Shown: positions 49,201 through 59,287, counted from the stretch's first letter. The stretch is 64,000 nucleotides of DNA from Odontesthes bonariensis (GCF_027942865.1 NC_134507.1:5536026-5600025), one strand, 5' to 3'. A program made the numbers and translations. Notes: a model not told the origin generated them from the sequence alone.

Positions 49201-51144
49201 ATTGTCTTTGTTTTTGTCGGTGTTGCAGATATGGATGAGTGCGCAGCCCTCATGGCCTGTGAGAATGCCAAGTACGAGTGTAAGAACAAGCCCGGCTCAT
49301 TTGAATGTCTCTGTAGATATGAAGACACTAAGGACATTCAAGGATGTGGTACGTACACACTTATAAATCCACGAGCAATTAGCTGGTGCTATTGTTGCAC
49401 AGTACTTGACTGAATGTGTCTTTCTGCAGGTGACTCGCCCAATCCTCCAGGTAAGAGTTCCCATATTGGTTCCGCGGATAGCTTCATTAGCTTAGGTGTA
49501 GATTAGCTCTTTAATAAGCATGACACAAAAAGAGCTCATCACACAGCTGTTGTGGCCGTTTTTGCGTCCGCAGGCTATAACGTGTTCAACGTCTCGGTGG
49601 GCTGGAGGAACAGCAGAGCTGATGGACTCAAACAGGTGTGCGAGCGTGATGGGTGTGGATTTGGATCGACAATGTTAAAAACCTTTAATTGCAAAGTCAT
49701 GTACTGCTTTCTGTACTTTTTTCTCAGCTGGATGACATCCTGAGGAAGGGTTTCAAAAACAAATTCTACAACGTCAGTAAGAAAGATCAGGGAGAGGGAT
49801 CCCGGCCAGGTTTGGATGAATATCGTCTGGCCGTGTCCACTGACACGCCGCACTGGTACATCAGAGACTATCTGGCCAGAGTCAGCAGGCACTATGACAT
49901 CAGCACTGTGGAAGTGGATGGTAAAATATTTTTCCTGTATTTAGATGTTTGTTTTGTGTAGCTCAGCAAGACATTTAGAAATACTCTCTTAAAATGAATC
50001 CATAAAACTTTATATTATATTATATCAGTGGGCATAATGCCTATCATACAGTTTTTCTAGATTAAAATCTCAGTTTGTCAAATGAACTTACCCCTCTTTT
50101 TAGTTTAATGGAAGTGAAGGGATTTTTTCACTTTTTTCCACATGTAATGGAATGATCCTTGCAATCAGATCTGGATGAGTGTAAGACCAAGGAGGCAGTG
50201 TGTGCCCATCCCGCCCTGTGCGCCAACACCTATGGGGGCTACAGATGTGTCTGCAACGGCACAGCTGATGTGGATGAAACCCAGTCCTGTGTAATTGGTG
50301 AGCATACTCTGCAACCAAGATACAAAAAAAAAAAACACCAATAAAATATTTCCTAGATTAAACAAATGCCTTTTCTTAGAGCCAAGGTGTTTTTGCAGAA
50401 ATACAGAAAATAAACCAAAGGAAAAATATCATAATGTTTTCTGACTCGCAGGCCTAATTATATTTGTTCTGGATTTACTAAGAAACCTTCTCGACTTGTT
50501 TGATAAGCTTTTTGTTGATGGATCCCTTTCAGACAGAGGTAAAGTGAGCCACACAGAGGTGGACCTTGTTCTGGGTCTGGTCCTGGGCATCGGCATCCCT
50601 CTGCTCCTCCTGCTGCTTCTGGCTGCCCTGGCCTGCCTCTGCTGCCGCAAGAAGAGAGTTACCGGAGAGTGAGTGACATGCACAACACAGTTTAACACAT
50701 ACGGTTTCTAATTTGGATACAATAAGACATACTTACTCTGTACGGTAAAAAGTAAGTATGTATGTAAGTAAGTATTGGTCCTCCAATACGGTCTGCCGTG
50801 CAGGTGTACAGTTAAGTAGATACAGTGCCCCAAACTTTCAGCCATCTGACCAATGATGTTGATGAGTTTGGTCGGGTACCTTGTCCTCCTGAGGTTGAAC
50901 ACCATCTGCTTGGTTTTGGGGACATTGCGGAGGAAATAATTCCTGCCAAACCACTCAACAAAGATGTCTGAACTGGAATGGAGACAGGACAGTCTCCCGT
51001 GGTGCTCCTGGGTTACTAACCACCAAACGCACACACTGAGGCCTATCTGACAAATAGTCAGCAACCCAGGAGACAGGAGACATCCTGAGCAACTTCTCCC
51101 TTAACAGAAGAGGTTGAATAGATAGATAGATAGATAGATAGATC

Positions 51145-51223
<79 letters not shown>

Positions 51224-54200
51224 GGATGGATAGATAGATTTTTATTTTCAAACATGTATAAAAAAGAAAATGTATATAACTATTTGTACATACAAAAGAA
51301 AGAAAAAGAGAAATAAAAAAAAAAAAAATTCACATAAAGTGCTAATACATAACACCGCACATTGTTTGAAAAAGGAATGGGAAGAAGTACAATACTTTTA
51401 TAGTTTCCCACCCCTTTTTAACTACTCTTCAGTTTGTAAATATCCTAACTACAATACACCTATATAAATATATGCCATATATACACTTCCTAAATATCTA
51501 AATAAAGATATAATCACATAAATAAATATATACTACACATGTATCCTTGTAAATATAAATGTAAATATGAAATATATATATATATATAACTATCCCCATA
51601 AATAAATATATACCATATACTAATTAAATTACAATATAACAATTAACCCTATTCTATTCATATGTTTATCCCTCATCATCCTCCGTTAACATACTTCCTC
51701 TTCCATGTACTTGTTTAAAAAAAAATTTTGTACCTTTTTTTAAACAGCTCGATACGCACATGCTTTTCATATTTGTTCGGACCTTTGTTTTTTTTTTAAT
51801 TTAGGTCTCCCCTTAGATTATATCCCCCCTCCCTATCACTAAACATTCCTTGTATGTTTTTTGGCAATAGGTTATTTCTTGCTTTGTGCATTAATTGTGC
51901 CGTTCTTGAATTTGACCAGATCCACAAATTTCAACATATGTGACTTTATGAATGGACATCTGGTCAATTCATGTTTCCCACAGCAATCTACTTTTCCCTG
52001 CAACAGACTCAGGTTAAAGATGTTGCAGGATGCCAGACAGCTGGGTTCCACAGGAAGATAGGATCCTGGGACTGATGTCTCTTCAGCTGTTGTGTTAACT
52101 GGCCCCTGTCCTCACAGTCATGTAGGCGGTGTGGTCATAGTTGTGGAGATTGGAGATTGATGAGGAGGATCCAGAAAGGTGGATTTGAGTCAGAGATTGG
52201 GGTGATTACAAGACTGAGGAGGCATCAGGCTTGATGACATTCTGCCACTTCTTTGTTACATTTAGGAAATATATTTTTTGGAAATTCTCAAGAGGAAAAA
52301 AAAAAACGAACCATGGTTTAGTTGCCCACCTTTGTTACAAAAAAGAAAGATGGAAAGAAATAAAAGAAAATGAAAAGGTTTTTCATTGATTATCCACACA
52401 GGCATCATAAAGATAGATGTGGATTAGAAAAACTACATCTGTGGAGTCCACAGAGGAGACAAGTACTTCTTTATGTATTAACATTGCATTATCTCTTTGT
52501 TTCACCCCCGTCATACTTCATATTTTTCCCTCAGCAGTAATAAGGATTTTAAAACAGATATTTTATTGTCTCATAAAATCATTTTTCATTCATGTCTTCT
52601 GGCAAGCTGTGAAACCTGTCTGTGACAAACTTCTCCACTTCCCAGAGTCAGTAACCTTATTATTCTGCCAAACAATGGGCAGACCGTCACGGGGCACTAA
52701 AATTCTAATGACTGAATATGAAACATGTTTTTTTGGTGGGTCAGCAGCTCCTTCCGGCAGGGTGAGGCAGCATTCATTGCAGGTCATCACCAAATATATA
52801 ATACTGCTGCAAAGAATAACCCCCCAACAAACACACACACACACACACACACACACTGACTGTATTTCAGGGTACAGTAGTCAAAGAGGTCTGGCCAGAG
52901 ACGGTCCTCTACAGCAACTTGGAGGCTGTAAATCCTGTTTGCTGTCCTGCTGCTGCAGCACGTTGTCTTTAATTCCCTCTTTACAAAATGAAACAAAAAG
53001 TCCCACAGGTGTGTGTGTGTTATGAAAATGGATTATTTTTGGTGGATTATTTGCTGATATATTATTAAGTAAACCAAAGTAATGATGAGGCTTCCACATC
53101 CATCGCTGTGAAGCATGTTTAAAGAATTATTCAGTGGTTAATTTGCAGTTAAATGGCAAAAACAGCGCCATCAGTCAGCTAATTTAAACATTTTTTTTCA
53201 GGGAAACATAACTATTTGCTCTAAAGCACAAAGCTTGCCAAGAAGATTGATGCCTGATTTTATATCTGAAGAGTGGAAATAAAGGAGGGCAGCTGTTTGG
53301 CTTATTTGAGCTAAAATAGATAAGTTGTTTGCCATCCAAAGGCCAAAGTGGTTCAACCGAGCCATAGCTGTAGCCTACCACTTATTGTGAGTGTTACAAG
53401 ATTGGAAAGTCCGTCACAGTTTATCCACATACAGTTTCACAGATGAAAGTAATAGATCCCTGTGTGTTTTTATTGCACAGCTGCTGTACCAAGTGAAAGT
53501 TCACTTGAAAGAACATCTCCTATCTAAATATATGTGTACGTGATTCAGTTCAGTTTTACTTATATAGTGCCAAATCCCAACAAATGTCATCTCAAAGCAC
53601 TGCAAAGACACAATCCAATTCGTAGAAATACAGTCATCAATCCTAGCCTGGCTGACGCGTCCACATCTCAATGAGATGGTGGTCTGGGAACTAGGTGTGC
53701 ATTTTCTCGTATTTGAGGCGTGGTTTACGAATGCCTAGAGCCGTTTATTGGGCGCTACGAATGTCTATCAAACGGTGTCTGGTTCTTCCCATGCTGCTTT
53801 GCGCGCGATTCATAGCCAATTGTATCACTTATACCAGATGACGTATGTAGAGCGACAGAAATTCGACGAGGAAGAAGAAGAAAAAAAAGTAAACTTGCGT
53901 TCTAAGCTACTTAAAACACTTTCTAAGGCTGCATCGAACGGTAACGTTGTGTCCGCTGCCATGTTGGATTAACATTCTACAAGCTTCGGTGTAGCGCATG
54001 GATGTCGTCATCGTCTTGCTGCCCCCCCCCCCCGTTCTGTGATTGGTTCCTAAACTCGGGCAAAAATAAGGGCGGTGGTTTCCAGGCTGCCTTTGCAGTG
54101 AGAATGAAATCGCACGCAAAGCAGCATGGGGTTTCCCAGGCTACATCAATCAACCAATCAAATCCGAATTAGTCCCATTCACATGGAGCCAAATTTGAAA

Positions 54201-56305
54201 AAAAAGTTGCATAGCTGAGGAAACCATTGGGTTGCATTGCATTGAAACGTCTCTTCGATCCAACCCACCCATCCTGAGCATGTTAAAACAGTTAAAACTG
54301 GCTTTTAACAGGAAGAAACCTCTGTCAGGATCAGACTCAGGAAGGGCTGCAACCTGCTTCGATCGGCTGGGGGATGAGAGGACAGGCAAGAGGGGACAAC
54401 AAACACCGTAACATCAGACCAGGGATACCTGCTGAGACAGAGAAACACAAATGAACACAAGTTAAACGGTGTCATATGTGCATGAGATACTGTCCGTGAC
54501 ATTGCTCATCATGTTGTGCGTATGTCCTTTGCCGCAGCATGTGTGTGCGCAGATGCATGGCATCTGGACAAGGTGTTAGTGGGCCGTAGAGACACCTAAT
54601 CCTCTCGATGACTGGCCTGCTTTTTTTCTGCTGTCAGTGTACCAGACCCTCTGGATGCAATGGCAGGGAGGTCCGTGCCAGCATTGTGGGATTACATTGT
54701 GAAAAGGCAAAAGCCAGGAAAATATTTCTTTAAACAATAGAAACAGACAACCAATGGAAGCAACACTTACAATCCCAAATGTTTTCAACAAACTGGAAAT
54801 GACACATGTTCCCATTATGTTTAAACAAATTTACTAGCCTGTAAAATCTGGATTATATGTCACATTTAGGTCTTTGCAGTTTGGACTAAGCAGCGCTGCG
54901 TTAACTAAAGACCCAACAAAGGATGTGAGGGCGTTTGCACAGTCAATAGACAAATTTGCAAGGAATCATTTGGCAAGATGTGTGTGTTTTTTTGTTGTTG
55001 TTTTTGTTTTCACTCTGTTATTCATGAAATGATTCATTGCAGGTTGCATAGTTTGTGCCTCATTCTGTGTGCGGATATACATATTTGCAAAGAGAAGAGC
55101 TTTATACAATATATACAATATACAATGCAAATCATTTGGACAGCAAATCAGACAACAGCGAGTCGAGAGAAGAATTCAGACGCGTGTTTCACGTCTTTAA
55201 TCAGCCGTAGCCCCAGATTTCAGCATCTTTCAACGCTCTGGATATCTGGGCTAGAGCATGCATGAATATGCATGAGTCACTGAGTATTTCACAACAACTG
55301 CTGCCCATCGAAACATTTTCACAAACGTGCCTGATATTATTGTCTGCTGTATGGAGGAATATAATCAAATCAAATCAAATCAAATCAAATTTATTTGTAT
55401 AGCACATTTCATGTACAAACAGTTCAAAGTGCTTTATATAAAATAAAAGCATTGCAGCAGGAGTGGAAGAAGCATTAAAATACATAAAAGAATATAAAGA
55501 GAAACAAATAAAATAATTTAAATGAATTTAAAAACAAGCAACAGTCCAGATAAGTTAAAAGATATCGTGCAGATTTCATGCATAGACACATGAGAACAGA
55601 AATGTCTTTAACCTGGATTTAAAAATGTCTCCATTTGGTGAAAGTTTAATCTCCACTGGCAGTTTGTTCCACTTGTTTGCAGCATAACAGCTAAATGCTG
55701 CTTCTCCATGTTTAGTCTGGACTCTGGACTGGACCAGCTGACCTGAGTCCTTGGACCTAAGAGCTCTGCTGGCTTTATATTCTCTGAACAGATCACAGAT
55801 TGTAAACCATCAGCAGGCTTTTAAAATCTATTCTGTGACTGACTGGAAGCCAGAGTAAAGATTTTAAAGCTGCTGTGATGTGTTCAGATCTCTTAGTCCG
55901 GGTTAAAACTCCAGCAGCAGCGTTCTGGATGAGCTGCAGATGTTTAATGCTCTTTGTGGGAAGTCCAGTTAAAACAGCGTTACAGTAATGGAGTCTACTG
56001 GAGATGAATGCATGGATGAGTTTCTCCTGGTCTATATAGACATCATAGACATCCCTGATCAGATGATTAATCCGAGTCACATGCTCGATCCCCTTAAACG
56101 GAGCCCGAAATGTGCCATGCATGCAACTTCACAACATTCTGATGGGCTTGTGTTTTCTTTCAGCCTTCCCCACTTGTTGCCAGACTACATCCAGGAGCAG
56201 TACAACCCTCCACCTTTTAACTACTCTGACCCAGCCCTGCAGTACATGACCCACTGCAGCCCTCGGATCATCGATAACGTCACACCGAGGCAGCGTCTCA
56301 GATAG
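34214..56305 (+). CDS. Giant multi-EGF NIDO-AMOP-VWD type I membrane protein (MUC4-like core)
   Basis: About 24 exons: 34214-34269, 34740-36824, 38727-38849, 38997-~40969, ~42166-42297, 42749-42916, 43061-43240, 44079-44670, 45384-45533, 45679-45896, 46169-46244, 46455-46745, 47131-47367, 47449-47601, 47891-48069, 48703-48895, 49008-49127, 49229-49348, 49430-49450, 49574-49635, 49728-49920, 50169-50297, 50533-50668 and 56164-56305 (TAG). Phases agree throughout except at the uncertain 40969/42166 join. The first visible exon encodes a hydrophobic leader ([18 protein letters not shown]). Its in-frame upstream sequence meets a stop, so the ATG is in an unseen upstream exon. Domain order is about 34 EGF, NIDO, AMOP, VWD, a linker, EGFs, a SEA-like region, cbEGF, TM and a 56-residue tail. 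NIDO-AMOP-VWD-EGF-TM is the order of MUC4, but no Ser/Thr mucin repeats are present. I know no established symbol. A calcium-stiffened epithelial surface protein is the inference. Confidence 0.85.
34299..34621. mobile_element. TTAA-flanked MITE in the first visible intron of the EGF/NIDO gene
   Basis: TTAA lies at 34295-34298 and 34622-34625. The arms of about 90 bp are inverted copies (AGGGATAGTTCGCCTCTTTT at left; the right arm inverted reads AGTGATAGTTGGTCTCTTTT). The arms continue through CATCCCATACTAGCAAT and TGAACATTTTCTTACCCC. It can fold into a long hairpin and has no coding region. The element is 29 bp downstream of the exon ending at 34269. Confidence 0.8.
34740..36824 (+). CDS. Exon with ~17 EGF domains, mostly calcium-binding
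   Basis: A single 2,085-base exon begins with a non-calcium EGF ([15 protein letters not shown]). It continues with about 15 domains opening with the calcium-binding consensus D-[IVLM]-[DN]-E-C, plus one degenerate copy that lacks it ([12 protein letters not shown]). Most carry the Asn-hydroxylation consensus C-x-N-x(4)-[FY]-x-C, seen for example as [12 protein letters not shown]. Tandem cbEGF domains form calcium-rigidified rods in fibrillin, Notch and similar proteins. Many N-x-[ST] sequons are present. The exon ends in phase 1 inside the linker between EGF domains, so the next cbEGF exon joins seamlessly. Confidence 0.9.
37076..38346. mobile_element. TA-flanked 1.27-kb element in the EGF/NIDO gene intron
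   Basis: The ends CAAACCCCATTTCC and, inverted, CAAACCCCAATTCCAG flank the insert, with TA on both sides. The interior contains GGTGACAGATCTGGACTG and ACCGTCACAGATGCTGGCTT, stretches I associate with a very common fish DNA repeat. No intact ORF. It fills most of the intron between 36824 and 38727. Confidence 0.65.
38727..38849 (+). CDS. Single cbEGF exon of the EGF/NIDO gene
   Basis: A 123-base phase 1-1 exon encodes exactly one calcium-binding EGF starting [12 protein letters not shown]. This is the classical one-domain-per-exon arrangement and contrasts with the two multi-domain exons on either side of it. Confidence 0.9.
38997..40969 (+). CDS. Second giant exon with ~16 EGF domains
   Basis: A phase-1 acceptor (TTATAG) precedes [12 protein letters not shown]. 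About 16 EGF domains follow in one open frame, nearly all with D-x-[DN]-E-C openings ([44 protein letters not shown]). One domain opens with SEDEC. The domains are unusually rich in N-x-[ST] sequons. The 3' border is uncertain. The only donor giving a correct frame is a weak GT at 40970-40971, used with the acceptor CACAGAG ending at 42165. The open frame itself runs on to a stop at 41014. Confidence 0.85.
41015..42120. other. Intron of the EGF/NIDO gene, no exon recognised
   Basis: The span between the second EGF exon and the first NIDO exon shows no EGF or other domain in any + strand frame. A small in-phase exon here would explain the weak junction at 40969/42166, but none is evident. Confidence 0.4.
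42166..44100 (+). CDS. NIDO domain exons of the EGF/NIDO gene
   Basis: Exons ~42166-42297, 42749-42916, 43061-43240 and the start of 44079-44670. They read as a nidogen-type (NIDO) domain: [19 protein letters not shown], then [25 protein letters not shown], and [20 protein letters not shown] in the last exon. NIDO domains occur extracellularly in nidogens, MUC4 and alpha-tectorin, usually N-terminal to AMOP and/or VWD modules as here. Confidence 0.85.
44079..45533 (+). CDS. NIDO end and AMOP domain exons
   Basis: Exon 44079-44670 finishes the NIDO domain ([20 protein letters not shown]). It then enters an AMOP domain (adhesion-associated domain in MUC4 and other proteins): [35 protein letters not shown]. 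Exon 45384-45533 completes it with [21 protein letters not shown]. The Cys/Trp pattern C-x-x-W, C-x-C and W-C-C is that of the AMOP family. The 713-base intron between them carries a 517-base hAT-type element. Confidence 0.85.
44765..45281. mobile_element. hAT-type MITE copy A, in the AMOP intron
   Basis: It runs from CTAGCCTTCCTGACTTGTCC to TTCCCAGGCTA. The flanking 8 bp GTCTTACC and GTCTTAGG agree at six positions. The body is closely similar in the same orientation to 53643-54143, for example TGGTCTGGGAACTAGGTGTG. No coding region; short - strand ORFs are repeat sequence. Confidence 0.75.
45679..46745 (+). CDS. VWD domain exons
   Basis: Exons 45679-45896, 46169-46244 and 46455-46745 encode a von Willebrand factor type D domain: [20 protein letters not shown] at the start, then [20 protein letters not shown], and [20 protein letters not shown] near the end. 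The usual G-D-P-H-[FY] tetrapeptide, the autocleavage site in MUC4-type VWD domains, reads G-S-L-H here. Autocleavage at this position is therefore not expected. Confidence 0.85.
47131..48895 (+). CDS. Post-VWD linker and EGF exons
   Basis: Exons 47131-47367, 47449-47601, 47891-48069 and 48703-48895. The first encodes a Glu/Gln-rich helical segment ([18 protein letters not shown]). The next two form a beta-sandwich-like stretch ([20 protein letters not shown] and then LTIKVSD), similar in tone to a cadherin or Ig-like fold. They are followed by EGF-type motifs ([32 protein letters not shown]). Phases join correctly. The fold assignment of the middle part is a guess. Confidence 0.75.
49008..50297 (+). 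CDS. Membrane-proximal EGF, SEA-like and cbEGF exons
   Basis: Exons 49008-49127 ([15 protein letters not shown]), 49229-49348 (cb[14 protein letters not shown]), 49430-49450 (a 21-base microexon, GDSPNPP), 49574-49635 and 49728-49920 (a ~90-residue SEA-like module with [20 protein letters not shown] and YNVS), and 50169-50297 (cb[15 protein letters not shown]). SEA-like modules flanked by EGFs just outside the membrane are typical of membrane mucins. No G-S-V-V-V self-cleavage motif is visible, so the SEA call is tentative. The exon order and reading frame are firm. Confidence 0.8.
50533..56305 (+). CDS. Transmembrane exon and cytoplasmic-tail exon
   Basis: Exon 50533-50668 encodes the single transmembrane helix ([20 protein letters not shown]) followed by a palmitoylation-type CLCC and basic KKR stop-transfer. 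It ends in phase 2. The next exon in phase is 56164-56305, about 5.5 kb away. It encodes a Pro/Tyr-rich cytosolic tail ([20 protein letters not shown]) ending VTPRQRLR and TAG. The tail offers Tyr-based motifs for sorting or adaptor binding. The large intron contains a GATA array, a CA array, a hAT copy and a LINE. Confidence 0.85.
51117..51240. repeat. (GATA)n microsatellite
   Basis: About 30 GATA units with few interruptions (GATCGATA, GATGGATG) lie in the intron between the TM and tail exons. The - strand ORF of Leu-Ser-Ile-Tyr repeats is a by-product. Confidence 0.95.
52826..52857. repeat. (CA)n microsatellite
   Basis: A run of about 16 CA dinucleotides in the same intron. Other short dinucleotide runs are at 13725-13745 (TA), 57992-58010 (CA) and 63505-63528 (TA). 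Confidence 0.9.
53545..54390. repeat. Older interspersed repeat split by MITE copy B
   Basis: The left part starts ACTTATATAGTGCCAAATCC. The right part continues after the MITE with CAACCAATCAAATCC, GGAAACCATTGGGTTGCATT and GGCTTTTAACAGGAAGAAAC. A piece of the same repeat occurs at 19190-19262. It looks like a retroposon (SINE- or LINE-tail-like) but has no visible protein. Confidence 0.55.
53643..54143. mobile_element. hAT-type MITE copy B, nested in an older repeat
   Basis: Second copy of the family at 44765-45281. The 8-bp CATCAATC is perfectly duplicated (53635-53642 and 54144-54151). The insertion splits an older repeat (53545-53642 plus 54152-about 54390), recognised by ATATAGTGCCAAATCCCAAC and CAGGAAGAAACCTCTGTCAG. 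The perfect duplication shows it is younger than copy A. Confidence 0.85.
55366..56105 (-). mobile_element. LINE 3' portion in antisense, just before the last exon of the EGF/NIDO gene
   Basis: On the - strand the frame reads [40 protein letters not shown] and [16 protein letters not shown]. After a frame break it continues as [20 protein letters not shown] and [15 protein letters not shown]. This is a non-LTR reverse-transcriptase C-terminus like that at 2590-3416. The 3' tail (left side) ends in TTTGATTTGATTTGATT repeats. The exact 5' limit is uncertain; it lies within roughly 50-150 bases of the 56164 splice acceptor. Confidence 0.75.
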
Positions 56306-56959
56306 CCTGTGCTGCAAGAAGCACACGGAGAGGCCCAGTTTCACATACAAAATGCAGGCACTGTATATGTTTTATTATGACAAGATGACTGATGCTTATT
56401 TATATTTTAACGAATAAGTAATTCAATCCAAGTGATCCAACTCTGAGTTATTTCTACTCCACTGAGCCCGAGAGATGCCAAGTCTTTTTTCCCTCTTCCT
56501 CTGGACAACAGATTACAGTCAGAGTCTGACCCAGCAGAACTCGACAATCTCTTGGCAGGGAATGATGATGAAAAGTGAACCACTGCAGTGCTCTCCGTCT
56601 TCCAGCTTAATAGCAGGGCCAACGGCCTCTTTGGTATCAACATTAGCATTTCCCAGGGTACCTGGTGTCAGGCTCCTGTCATCGCTCACAATTATAGTGT
56701 GAAGCTTGTTGTGGTTCTTTCCTCTGAGCTGCCATCACTCATAAACCACCAAAACACTGTCGATTCAAATGACTTGAATGTTCTCAGTATGCAAACACAT
56801 CCATCTATGAAAAGTAACAAGCAACTGTCATTGAAAAGCATGTGTTTTTTATTGAAAATTGTTGTTGGTTTATGTCCCAGTTAGTGTAACAAAGCTGAGT
56901 TTTTGTTTTTTTTGCCACTGCAAGTAAAAAACGTTTGTAAATATCATGTAAATAATAAA
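56306..56959 (+). terminator. 3' UTR and poly(A) signal of the EGF/NIDO gene
   Basis: After the TAG at 56303-56305 no further coding sequence is found in frame. AATAAA at about 56954-56959 is the first strong poly(A) signal, giving an inferred 650-base 3' UTR. Confidence 0.5.
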
Positions 56960-56999
56960 AATAGCACTTTCAGCAAGATACATTTGTGGAGATCATTTC

Positions 57000-58976
57000 A
57001 AGATCAGACAAGAAAATTCCCTGAATTTTGTTTCTGGAGTAGCCATGTCACTGCGCTAATATTGGGATCCCACTTTAAAGGTTTAACCTCTGCGAGCAGC
57101 TTCCAGCGAGCTGATACACATCAAGCTGACGCAGCTGATGGTTTGTGATTTGTGAGGACTCAGTATCTTTAACAAAAAGAGGTCATTACAGAATAAACAC
57201 TTCCCCTAAAATTGTATTCACAGCAGGCCGCACAAGCCACCGCTCAAGCTTTCAATTCAAGGAGGCGGATATATAGAGATACTTCCACATTATCACTGAT
57301 AATAATGGTTAAACGTACATACAGACTGCTTTTAACTTTTTTCTGTTGTTGACAATTACCATGAGCTTCATACATCTGTGATCACTCTACACAGTTATTG
57401 TAAAATAACCAAATGATAGCGTTCCAATTCGACTCTGATGCCATTAATCAAAGCTGAAAAAGGGTACACAGTCAATCATGCAACTGTGGGAAAGAACTTC
57501 ATGTCATTTGATGCAGCTTTCCCCACGTGTAAGCCACACTGTGATGTTTTTTTCAGTTCAATGTAATCAAAGTCAATTTCAAAGCAACAATTTGTGAAAT
57601 ATCCATCAGTATTTATGATCTTTTTCTTGGGAAATCGTGCAAACTGGATTTTGATGCTTTAATTAGTCATCAAAGCGCTCATTTGAACAACTTAAATGGT
57701 TATTTTCTGACAAATAAACGAGAAATTGCTTCACAAAATGTAAGTACCCAGAACAAGTATTCTCAGCACTGAATTTATGTATTATACTCGCATAATTGTA
57801 CACTTTATTTATTTATTTAGTTATTTTCCAAAAGCCTTTTTCACCCCCTCACCAGTTTCTGTTCTGCAGCTCCCTGCAGTTCCTCCTCTCGTCACCAGGT
57901 GTCACAGCTGAGGCTTCCCTGCCAAGAAGATCAATCACATTGGTTTATGAGTACGGTTAACGCAGAGCACTTTCACAACCATAAAAAACAGTGACACACA
58001 CACACACACATTCGAGCAGACACCTGCTCTGCAGCCTTCATCTGAAGTGGCCTCAGCATGCGGTAGACCCCTGCAGAATGAGATCATCTGAGAGGGGCAC
58101 AGTGCGAGGCAGCCCTGCAGGTCCGGCCTCTGCAGAGTCAGACCTGCCTTACACTCCAACTGGGGTCAAGGGCGGAAGAGCTGTCGAAACACTCTGCCCC
58201 CGTCACTTCTTTATAGTGGTTACTCAACGAAGTATGCACTTATGCACACAAATAGCCCCGCGTAACCCCTGCTGCACTTCTGTATTGCTCTAGTTTCAGT
58301 TCCTACAGGACTAATTGAGAGAGTAAACTGAGAATAAAGCACAGGACTACATGGAGGGACCGTGGAAGGAAACCTCTGGAGAGAGAAGTCCACCGCGAGT
58401 AGATATCATGACACCTGTGACAGACCGAGGGGATGAAGTAACCTCGTTGAAGGAGCTCCGTGATGACACTTTTCTGGAAGGTTCCACGTAGCACCGTCTG
58501 GCGTGCTGCTCGACTGGAGACTGCAGTGTTTGAACTCCAGCTTCACCTGACTGCAGCAGACAAACTGGAGGCGAGCCAATGAGGGACAGAGAGTGGAAGG
58601 AAGATGGACGGCGCTAGAAAGAGTTCGAGACAGCGACAGGGAGAGAGGAGACGGGAGAAAATGTAAAGTGAGAAAGCAAAGAGCAAAGAGATTCCATTTG
58701 ACAGCCAGTAAAGTGGTTTTTGCCCTTTTACATCCCCTCAAATAAAACGCCAGACATGTCCAGGGTTTAAGAACATTCAATGATTTGTTGCAAGCCCAAC
58801 AAATGGATACAAGTTAGAAAACTTAAGGGCATGTTTAACACTATATTCATTTCATCACAACATGACTGAAATAGGCAGGGACCTGCAGACCTCACCAAAT
58901 CCTCTTATCCGACTGAAAGCCATTAATCATTTCTGCCTCATGACGTAATTTTGGAATTCGAGTATTTTCTTAACGA
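57000..58976. other. Intergenic, no gene seen
   Basis: Sequence after the EGF/NIDO gene poly(A) signal. A CA run near 57992 and short ORFs only. No domain recognised on either strand. Confidence 0.4.
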
Positions 58977-58980
58977 CAGG

Positions 58981-59283
58981 TGTGGGAGAATAATGACGTT
59001 CTCTTGACATGTCAGAATTACATCGTGTGCCTTGTTGACTGGTTCATATGAATATTGTTGATAGTTAGAATGAGCGTGTTTATGATAAACTGCGAAAGCT
59101 AGGCGCCTCCAGAGAGGGCCACGTACACTTGTTATGATAAAACGGTATAAAAGGATGTCACAAGATGAGCTCGTCGGACATTTTGTAACATTCTGTATGC
59201 ATATTTGCTGTGACAGTTTGTTCCAATAAACTCCCCAATGGACGGCTGACCGACGCGTGATTCGACTCCTTTTCTCCACAACA
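58981..59283 (+). mobile_element. Solo LTR of an endogenous retrovirus-like element
   Basis: It begins TGTGGGAGAA and ends TTCTCCACAACA, with TG...CA ends and an inverted terminal motif. The 4-bp CAGG occurs directly on both sides (58977-58980 and 59284-59287). A TATA box (TATAAAA, about 59146-59152) and an AATAAA (59225-59230) lie in the order expected of U3-R. No internal gag/pol/env sequence is adjacent, so it is read as a solo LTR left by recombination. Confidence 0.7.
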
Positions 59284-59287
59284 CAGG

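Noticed and set aside
50955..51255. - strand Ser-Ile-Tyr-Leu repeat ORF
   Set aside because: Translation of the GATA microsatellite.
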